Shown here piece by piece: positions 56,173 to 64,000 of a stretch of 64,000 nt of DNA (positions are counted from its first letter, which is position 1; each line of letters begins with the position of its first letter). The translations under genes were made by a program, and so were the position numbers. The notes under the pieces are model-generated. The model had not been told where the DNA came from and made no database searches. It was given only the letters and a program-made list of their open reading frames with translations. Source of the stretch: Epiperipatus broadwayi (taxonomy: Eukaryota > Onychophora > Udeonychophora > Euonychophora > Peripatidae); assembly GCA_028023455.1 (NCBI GenBank), contig JAQFVV010012509.1, positions 1,614,001 through 1,678,000 on the forward strand. The letters are read 5' to 3'.

Positions 56173-59100
56173 GTAAGTCAATGAAATTTACTTAATATTT
56201 AATGAAAATTTGTTACTTTAAAGGTTTTATGTGGTTTTTTTTTAATTAAGATTTCTTTTATACTTTGAAATATATCAATTAATTGTTATAATTACTATAT
56301 AATTAGTGAATTACTATACCAGATTATTAATTCTATATTATTATTAATCTGACCTATTTATAGTTCAGAAATTATGCTTTATATCCTTATACATTTTTTC
56401 TTATATGAAAAAACAAGATGTTTGCCTTAACATAGAGTAAAATTAAAGAACTTCTTATGTGATTCAAGAGTTTATAAATTTTATATGGGAGTTAAGAATA
56501 TATAAAAGATTTATGTATGAAAATGACGAAAAAACAATTATAGTTTTTGAGAAGTAATGTAATTTTTCCAGATTATTTTTAACCTGCATGCAATAGAATT
56601 AAAACTGACAGCATTACAGGATAGCATTGATGGAAAGGATTAGCTACTTTCATTCTGAGAAGAGCATTCTTAATAATAGGTTTATGATAAAGAGCATTAT
56701 ATTATAATTTTCCAGGATAAGGGAGATTTTAAGTTTAAGTTGTATTCAATATATATTCATTTTAAATAAATTTATTAAATCAAAATTCTACTTACAAAAA
56801 AAAAGTACTCAAAATATTTACTAGTGTAGTTATTGATTTATATACAGGTGGTCCTCGACTTTCTTACCTAATTGGTTCCTGAAACATGTATGAAAGTTGA
56901 AAGTAGAGTAATATAAAAAAACAACAACATGAAAAAGTGTTTTTAAATTTATTTTTAAATGAAGTGTATTAGCATATACATAAATAACACTTTATTGATT
57001 AATATCTGGTGTTTCTTTATAAATTTATCAAGATAATTGAATAGTACTTCTTGGTACTTACAGATTAGGGTGGATACCAACCGAGTTTGATTATGGATAA
57101 TTCCAGACAATAAAATTCATTATATATGTATCACATTAATGCAGTAATTATATATATTTAAAAATTACACTTACTATCAGGTTTTTAAAAAATATATAAT
57201 CCTGTCCAATAATTAATGTATTAATAAAAAAATGAATAAATTGACATTTAATTGCTTATGACACTTTTGTCTTTCAGTTATGACCAAAAAAAAAAAATAA
57301 AAAAATAAACCTACATTAAAACTTAAACCCCTCTCTCCACCTTTTCTCATTTTCTATAAATTTAAAAAAGATTTTTTTCTTTACAACTTTTTATTAAATT
57401 TATAAGAAGATGTGAAAAGGTGTTGCGAGGGAGTTAAGTTTTAATGTTTAAAAAAAAAAAAGTTTTTTGTTTTCCTAGCAATAATTGAAAGACAAAAGTA
57501 ACGTATGCATTTGCACACCAATTATTTGCAATAATATGTTTTGTTAAATTCTCATTATACATTTAGAATGTACTCCTCCAGATTAGTATACATTTGAAAC
57601 AATAATAACTTATATAGCTCTTCATGTATTCTTCTAATAACTTGCAAAATATTTGATAGACATTATTCAATTATACAGTTTTCCTTCAGGTTAGTATATA
57701 TTTCTTATATTAAAAACATTTGCAAATTACATATAATGGACTAGTAGATAATAAATTCATTTTCACTAAATCATTAATTAGCATTCACTCTTTCTTCTTA
57801 AACTGAATAAAAATTCTGAAAAAGTTTTTAATAAATTTCCGATAGCAAATATTAATATCATTATCAAAAGAAAGTCTATTTCATATGTATTGAAACTAAA
57901 TAAGACTGTTTTTTAATATATAACATGAATATGACAAAAAAGAAATTCCTTATGAATCCTTTGTGTTGCTCTTTGGTCTAAATGACCCATTCTCCGGCAT
58001 AGTCCCCTGACTAACGGCATTTCTGTCTGATAACACGTATTTTTAGCATTCATCATCATAGTTTTTAGTTGGTTTTTTATGCAGCACTGACAAGGAATAT
58101 TAATTGTTTTACTCCATATTAAAACAATTCAAATACACTTCTTAAATTAATATTCATCATTTTATACATTATTTTTAACCCTTTACTAATAAAATAATAA
58201 AAATTTAAAGAAATTTATAACTTACAATTTAGACTATAAGGAATAAAGTTTATTCCTCAAATTTTACTTGACTGATTAAAAATTTTAACAGACAACCAAT
58301 TTTCTCAATAATCACCTGTATTTATAGCTATATTTGATCCTTACCTGATTGGTCAGTTAAATCTCAGACAATAAAAAAATTTACATACTAATTATTTCTG
58401 TCTGGCTTTTTTTTTAAAAAAAAAATTAATAAATCTTATTAAATAATATAGTTTAAATTTTATTTAAATACTATCTTTAAATATACTTTTAAATAAAATA
58501 TTTTATTACACTTAAATAATACAAAAATAAATTACAATCTATATTTGATACAAATAATAGATTAATTTTAGCAACAAGGAAGTAAAAGTTAATTAATTTT
58601 ATCAAGAATGTGTATGCACATAAATCAACACACATTACATACCTTAATTAATACACCACTATTAATTAAATAAGAATTTTTTAAATTAAAAGTGTTAATA
58701 CTTATATAATATTAATTTTTATTACTAAGATTATTATTTTAGCATAGTATTAAACTCTAAATAATATTCTGTCTCTTAACTTTATTAGTAAATTTAAATA
58801 TTTTTTTAAAATAACTTAGCTTAATCTTGCATTAAGTAAACATTATATTATAAGCAACTATTGTATAAAATGTAGAACTTTCTATAAAAGTGACTGTTTA
58901 CACATTTATGAAACCATGTAGCAAACTAGAAAGGCTACTATATATATGTATTATTGCAGAGACTGTATTAATATAGAAATAACAATAAGAATTTATTATA
59001 AGAAAACAATATAATAAATACATTTAAAACAAGAATAATTTATTCAACAAAACAAAATCTGTAAATGATATTGATACAAAAAAAATAAAATCGTCAAGAT

Positions 59101-59280
59101 TTTCCAATAATTCATTCATTCTTAATATGATAGTTAAGCATTAGCAAACTTCTGTAATTGCTTTTATATATATATATATATGTTTAATTTAAAAATCATC
59201 CAAGAAGATAAGTATTCATGGAAAATTCCAAATGATAGAGAAGGGGTTGTTCACATGCTTTTCCTAGTGTTGATATAAAC
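56173..59280. other. Intron sequence downstream of exon j
   Basis: About 3.1 kb, AT-rich. It contains a DNA-transposon-like terminus at 56845 (listed) and otherwise nothing recognised. Confidence 0.45.
56843..56880 (+). mobile_element. Possible Tc1/mariner (Tigger-like) terminus
   Basis: TACAGGTGGTCCTCGACTTT and the following TACCTAATTGGTTCCTGAAA resemble ends of pogo/Tigger-type elements, which begin CAG after a TA target. No opposite end or transposase was found, so it is at most a fragment. Confidence 0.35.
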
Positions 59281-59284
59281 TGAT

Positions 59285-59675
59285 TATAATATGGGTATGG
59301 TTAAATTACATTTAAGAAGGATGAAAAGAGAGGAAAAATATGTAAGATGGGACTTGGATAAATTGAAAAAAATGGAGAAAGGAAGGCTTGGTTTCATTTG
59401 TGAAAAAATAATAAAGAGGATTGATAAAAATGAGGAAATATAGGAATGATACTGATAAACGTTAGCATAGGATTAAAATGGCAAAAAATGTGATAGAATC
59501 TATTCGATTATGGAAAATTAAATGACCTTGGATATGTTGAAAAAGATAGAATACAGGAAGGTGAAGAATATTAATTATATAAAAATTAATAGTGAACTAA
59601 GAAGAGAAATAGATTTAGCAAAAGAAAAACAGTTGGAACTAGAATGTAGAGAAATAGAAGTGGTTCATCAGGTAA
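59285..59675 (+). mobile_element. LINE endonuclease-RT linker fragment
   Basis: Frames read YVRWDLDKLKKMEKGRLGF and, near 59550-59660, INYIKINSELRREIDLAKEK then QLELECREIE. This resembles the linker of zinc-knuckle LINEs of the 4.3-kb type. It ends where the RTE element starts. Confidence 0.5.
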
Positions 59676-61124
59676 AAAGATATGACTGCAGATGACTTTC
59701 AAATAAAGGAAGATTGCAATTGGAAGAACTGTTTCATATTAAATTGGTCATTATTGGATTTTGTGAAGTTAGAAGAAAGGATGAAGAGACAATTGATTTG
59801 AAAAGTAGACGTGTTTTTTACTACAAAGGCACAAATATTGGAAGTACAAGTAAAGTAGAATTCATATGGAGATTGATGGTGTATTGAACAGATTGGTAAG
59901 ATTAAGTATTCAATTTAACAGCAAAGTAAATGCAGATAATTCAAGTTTATACCCCAACAAGTTCTCATAGTTAAGTAGTAAAAGATTTTTATATGGATAT
60001 GCAAAAAACTTTTGATAATACCAAATAACATTTTAAAATTATTATGGGAGATTTTAATGCTAGAATTGGTAAACAATTGAAAGATGAAAGTGCTGTAGGT
60101 AAACTGGCTTATGGTAACAGAAATGAGAGAGGACATAGACTTATGGAGTTTGCAGAAAAAGCAAAACTTTATATTATGAATTCATTTTTTAAAAAAAATG
60201 TTAAAAGGAAATGGACATGGAAGCATCCAAATGAAGTTACAGCAGAATTAGATTATAGTTTGACCAACAGAAAATACATATTTCAAGATTGTAATGTTAG
60301 TAATAAAATCAATGCAGAAAGTGATCATCAGTTAGTGAGATGTAAGATACATGTTAATGCAAAACTAGAGAGATAGAAATTATTAAGAAAAACAATATTT
60401 ACTGTTGATATTACTAATCTTCAGAAACATTCTAATGAATTTAAATTAGAACTTGCAAATCATTTTCAAATATTAGCAGATTTTGAACTTGATTCAGATT
60501 TGAATGAAATCAATAGGAAAATAACTGATATACTTTTAAAACTGCAACAAGGATAGCTTGTAGAAAAAAGCAGCAATTGACCAATAAAATTTCTATTGAG
60601 ACTAGAGAATTTATGAAGAAAAGAAGGAATATGAAAATATATATAGAAATGATGCACTACAAAGGATGGAATATCTCGAATTTTGTAATATGGTGTGACA
60701 AAGAATTAATAATGATATAAGAAAGCATAATTGTGAACTAACAAGGAAAGATATAGAAGAGAATAAAAGTGTCAAGAGTGTAAAACAACAGCTTGGTATT
60801 CGTAGGAAACTTATGTCAGCAATAAGAAAAAAAGTTGGAACTATTACTAAAAGGAGAGATGACATTGTGAAATATATAGAAGAATTCTATCAAGAATTAT
60901 ATATTAATAAAGAACAAATACTGCCTATAACTATTATATCTTCTGAATTGCACAGAATTTTAAATGAAGAAATAAGACATGCTATTAAATTTATGAAGAA
61001 AGGTAAGCCTCCAGGTAATGATAGAATTATAATTGATATCTTAAAAGAAGGATGTGAAGAAATAGAAAATTTTTTAGCAAAGTTATATACCAAATGTCTG
61101 AATGCTAAAGATGCACACATTTAA
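59676..61124 (+). mobile_element. RTE-clade retrotransposon, endonuclease to RT linker
   Basis: Starts with YDCR.LSNKGRLQLEELFH and CEVRRKDEETIDLKSR (APE-like endonuclease), YTPTSSHS near 59950, then an open frame 60044-60376 with MGDFNARIGKQ and the terminal SDHQLVRCK. Another open frame, 60813-61124, reads RILNEEIRHAIKFMKKGKPP then GNDRIIIDILKEG, the region leading into the RT. Coding stops at 61124 and is followed directly by Gypsy sequence, so the RT domain itself is missing. Better preserved than the 20.8-kb copy. Confidence 0.87.
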
Positions 61125-61129
61125 TGAAG

Positions 61130-61665
61130 GTGTTATCAAATAAAAAAGTTATTGTGAATAATAATTTTGGTCTTTGAAAGTTTAAAATAAGCGATTTAGT
61201 GTGGAGATGTGATATTTTAAAAAGGAACTGGTTTCCTGTTATTGTTGTGGAAGTTCTCTCTAAGTATATTTGAGTAGTTAAACTGAATAATGGAAAAATT
61301 CTGAAGAGACACATCAATCATTTATGATTTCGGCAGAATGAAATAATAGATGTAGATAATGCCAAAATTACGTTACCCAATGAACTGTGGGCTTCTAATG
61401 ATAAAGAGGAGTGTGTTGTCATTTTTTCAGAATTACAATCAAAGGAATACCCATAACTAATCAAGTTGATCAACCAGATCTATTGGCAATGATCAGGTGA
61501 TGCAACCAGATCCAGTGGTTGTAATACATAATCAAGAGGAAGAAAGAGATTTGCCTCTCACCAGACCCACCAGAGTTCGACGACAACCAACAAGATTGCA
61601 AGATTATTTTTTGTAATTAGGAAGGGTATTTTCTAGAGTGGGGGAGGAATGAACTGTTCTGTGCA
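61130..61665 (+). mobile_element. Gypsy-type LTR retrotransposon, end of pol
   Basis: Broken frames give KFKISDLVWRCDILKRNWFP then VIVVEVLSKYI, VKLNNGKILKRHINHL and TRVRRQPTRLQDYF. This is the C-terminal chromatin-proximal end of Gypsy integrases. A purine run GTGGGGGAGGAATG (61640-61653) follows where the polypurine tract before the 3' LTR is expected. The LTR itself is not delimited. Confidence 0.7.
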
Positions 61666-61799
61666 TTATAGGTCTGTTTATTGATATAAGCAAACAATTT
61701 ATACTTTGTGGCTAATTATGAATCAAAATATATAAAATGCACTAACACGCACAAGCACACAAAGCTAAAAACAAATAAAGAAAATATATATTATTTTTT

Positions 61800-63092
61800 A
61801 TTTTAATATCTATTCCATTAAATGGCTAAGCGCTTTCAAGGATCAAAGCCCTCATAATCATAGCCATATTACAAACTATAATAAATTGACTCGGAGTGAA
61901 GCAAATTTATGCAAATGAATTGATTACGCATTCCATTTCTTGGATATTTTGTAGCAAGAGTCTTTTCTATTGATGGCGTCGCCATCTCTAGATATAAAGA
62001 AAGTTTCTTTTATCTTTCTGTTAAGATCGTGCTGCTCTCTGCACACCACCACTGGATTTCCCTGTTGGCAATCGTGCCCAGCTGAAGCGCGGTGCTGCGC
62101 AAAAACTGAACTATGAGCATTGTCCACCAAAGCTTTATTATAAGAATAAGTGTGTTGAGATAGCCTAGGGGACAGAGAGACCCTAGTCTCACTATAATAC
62201 GGTGATCTACAAAATTTTTCAGGGCAGGCAATATTATAGACCACCTGAGGTGTCAGTGAGGGTGGTAGGCAGTCCTTGGTATTATTAATTAGTTTGTTGG
62301 AGTTAGGAGATGTGTGAAAACATAACTGGTATTTATTATTGAAAATATTATAAAAACATTTATGCATATTAGGCAGGTAAGGGAGTAGGAGTCTTTGCTT
62401 GTCAATATTAGGGACTTTATCATTTATTTTAGCAAAAAACTGTTTTATCTTCCTGTCGATTAAATTCATATCAAAACCATCTTTTATTAGGTTGTCCCTA
62501 TATGATGTGAAGTTAGCTTTTTTATCTGCCTCAAACTTACACAGGTGCATATTTCTATACAAAAATGAGGTTAAGCCAGAGAGTTTGTAGTTAGTTGGTG
62601 AATTGGAAAGAGGGTGGGAATGTCCTCTAACATCAAGGGGTTTGATTAGCATCTTATAATTAAGATGTGTGTGTTCTCGCTGCATATGTAGGTCTAGGCA
62701 TTTAACTTGTTTATGGGCATTTTCATTCTCCATGTTAAACGTAAGCCCTGTAGTGTTTTGAAGTTCATTTTTTATTTGTAGAATAATCGGAGAGGGAGCG
62801 GCTATGAAGATATCATCAACGTATCTAGTGTATATGGATAGCAAGTTAGATTCTTGGTATTTCGGAATTATTTGCTTTTCAAAATAATTTAACACTACAC
62901 TTGAGAATATGCCGCTCATAGGCAGTCCCATCGGCCAACCGTCTTTCATATGAAACCACTGGTTGTGAAAGAATGCCATAATATTTTTATCAAGCCAAGA
63001 TAAAAAGCCTACAATAAAGTCAATTAGTGGCTGAGCTACATTGTGGTTTATAAGCTCTTCTCTTACAATCTGTTTATTTGTAAATAAAGTTT
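61800..63092 (-). mobile_element. Penelope-like element, 5'-truncated
   Basis: Contains the PLE protein frame (61924-63090) and a 3' flank on the minus strand with landmarks GCAAATTTATGCAAAT, a TGGCTATGATTATGAGG hairpin, GAAAGCGC and TAGCCA, shared with the 17.5-kb fragment. The 5' side stops at a TAA near 63090 inside the RT. No TSD was found. Antisense to INTS2. Confidence 0.82.
61924..62979 (-). CDS. PLE reverse transcriptase/GIY-YIG protein, 351 codons open
   Basis: Uninterrupted frame; upstream codons stay open to about 63090 (TLFTNKQIVREEL..., the SLFTN motif of PLE RTs). Visible motifs are GWPMGLPMSGIFSSVVLNYF (residues about 14-33) and YTRYVDDIFIAAP with the catalytic aspartates (about 50-62). 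KCLDLHM (about 92-98) follows. The C-terminal part has VVYNIACPEKFC (about 245-256) and YSETRVSLSPRLSQH, a divergent GIY-YIG-type domain with a conserved His/Cys-rich tail. The RT lacks its N-terminal fingers, so the protein is probably not functional by itself. It is the youngest-looking TE coding region in the window. Confidence 0.88.
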   Translation of the reverse strand: MAFFHNQWFHMKDGWPMGLPMSGIFSSVVLNYFEKQIIPKYQESNLLSIYTRYVDDIFIAAPSPIILQIKNELQNTTGLTFNMENENAHKQVKCLDLHMQREHTHLNYKMLIKPLDVRGHSHPLSNSPTNYKLSGLTSFLYRNMHLCKFEADKKANFTSYRDNLIKDGFDMNLIDRKIKQFFAKINDKVPNIDKQRLLLPYLPNMHKCFYNIFNNKYQLCFHTSPNSNKLINNTKDCLPPSLTPQVVYNIACPEKFCRSPYYSETRVSLSPRLSQHTYSYNKALVDNAHSSVFAQHRASAGHDCQQGNPVVVCREQHDLNRKIKETFFISRDGDAINRKDSCYKISKKWNA

Positions 63093-64000
63093 AATATAGA
63101 CAATACATTAAAATTATTATCGGTATAAATGTATTCTAGAAAATTAGCATAAAGCTAAAAATCTGGATTTGATATTGAGCAAGGTCAATATATTTAAATG
63201 AATCCTACTATGTATTCTGAACTGTATAAATATAACTGGATATATTCTAGCAGCAGCAGAACAGCATTTATACAATTGTGTGAGCAGCAATTGTACAATC
63301 TTGTAAGTAAAAAATACAATGTATGCGCTAATCGTTGTAGAAGTCAGTGAAATGGTTATCTCCTCTGACTCTGGTTTTTTTATAGGTATTTTTTTTTTGA
63401 AGTTGGCGATGATACATCATTCAAGATTCGATTGGCATACATTTGGTGGGCTTAACAAACTAATTTTTATTATTTATTACTTGATAGAATTTTGACATTC
63501 TATCTGGTTTTGTATTTTTCTAGCTATATAATGCTGATGCTGTGCACTTTGGCTCTCCACGGGTTTTTCCCCCCTTTTTATACTTTTATTCCCCAAGAAC
63601 AACTCTTCCCAAAGCTTTAGCTTGTTTTTTTCTCGTTTTTACTTTCTCTAGTGATTTTCCAATAATCTACTGTTTTCTTTTTTTTTTCCAATTTAATCCT
63701 TTAATTATCCTTAATTATATGTTTGATTGAATTTAACTTTAACCAAACTTTATAATTGTCTTTAACTAGTTCTTGGTCTCTCTATCGTTTTGATAGATTT
63801 TAACTTTAATTAAATTTTATTGTAATAACTTATGTATATTAATATATGCAATGTTTTACAAATTTTACAAATATCTTTTTATGAATCAACATATTATTAG
63901 ACAATCTCTCAAATGTAATTTAAGTCATATATTCAAATGAATATGAGATATTAATTGACAAAATCTTTTTTCCCTCTACATTCTAGAATATTTCCTTTAA
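63093..64000. other. AT-rich end of window, no feature
   Basis: No INTS2 exon, repeat boundary or TE protein recognised. Short T and C runs occur at 63560-63580. Confidence 0.45.

Noticed and set aside
61830-61885. Possible hammerhead in the PLE tail (TGGCTA...GAAAGCGC...TAGCCA) at 61.83 kb, with a counterpart near 17.58 kb
   Set aside because: Stem I and GAAA are suggestive, but box 1 reads ATGATTATGA or CTATGAATATG instead of CTGANGA. A decayed hammerhead is possible, not supportable.
56173-64000. C-terminal INTS2 exons
   Set aside because: None found. The next exon must enter with the second base of a codon; no matching conserved block was seen.

Overview
This is an AT-rich eukaryotic window crossed on the + strand by one split gene and filled with decayed mobile elements. 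Ten exons between 12138 and 56172 join in a consistent reading frame. They encode about 480 residues of the middle of Integrator complex subunit 2 (INTS2), a nuclear protein of the complex that binds RNA polymerase II and cleaves snRNA and other nascent transcripts. Both ends of the gene lie outside the window or were not found. Introns range from 82 bp to 11.3 kb. The gene, the long TE-filled introns and the element types (RTE-clade and other non-LTR elements, GIY-YIG Penelope-like elements, hAT, Gypsy) suggest a metazoan, probably an arthropod. That assignment is inference; I cannot name the species.

Layout: 1-12137 lies upstream of the first visible exon. It holds hairpin-repeat copies, an antisense non-LTR retrotransposon (4.33-6.31 kb), a complete but stop-ridden Penelope-like element (PLE) bounded by a 13-bp target-site duplication (TSD; 8.0-9.8 kb) and a 195-bp hammerhead SINE (10.5 kb). 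12.1-19.7 kb holds the first five exons; the first intron carries a cluster of hammerhead SINEs (13.1-15.55 kb) and the fourth carries a PLE tail, another hammerhead element and an RTE end. 19.7-28.1 kb holds two more exons, a ruined RTE and a long hairpin element. 28.1-46.6 kb holds the largest introns with RTE and LINE debris, a tRNA-derived SINE and a second cluster of hammerhead elements (43.1-46.0 kb). 46.6-55.9 kb holds an antisense RTE split by a 1.7-kb insertion, and a hAT element. After the last exon, 59.2-63.1 kb is a mosaic of LINE, RTE, Gypsy and PLE pieces, including a 351-codon uninterrupted PLE frame.

The most striking content is the density of hammerhead self-cleaving ribozyme motifs. 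At least three sequence families are present. Family A is a small element combining a hammerhead with tRNA-like A and B boxes (copies at 10.5, 13.3, 13.7, 14.1, 15.2 and 15.4 kb). Family B is a 0.26-0.52 kb element with a hammerhead carrying a GTC cleavage triplet and 9-13 bp TSDs (18.1, 23.5, 43.2, 43.9 and 45.4 kb). Family C is a looser set (38.4, 43.7 and 47.8 kb). A tRNA-derived SINE at 37.8 kb also carries a hammerhead-like hairpin. Several families occur as inverted dimers. The retrozyme-like mode of spread suggested here is inference from layout and TSDs; the ribozyme cores are visible in the sequence.
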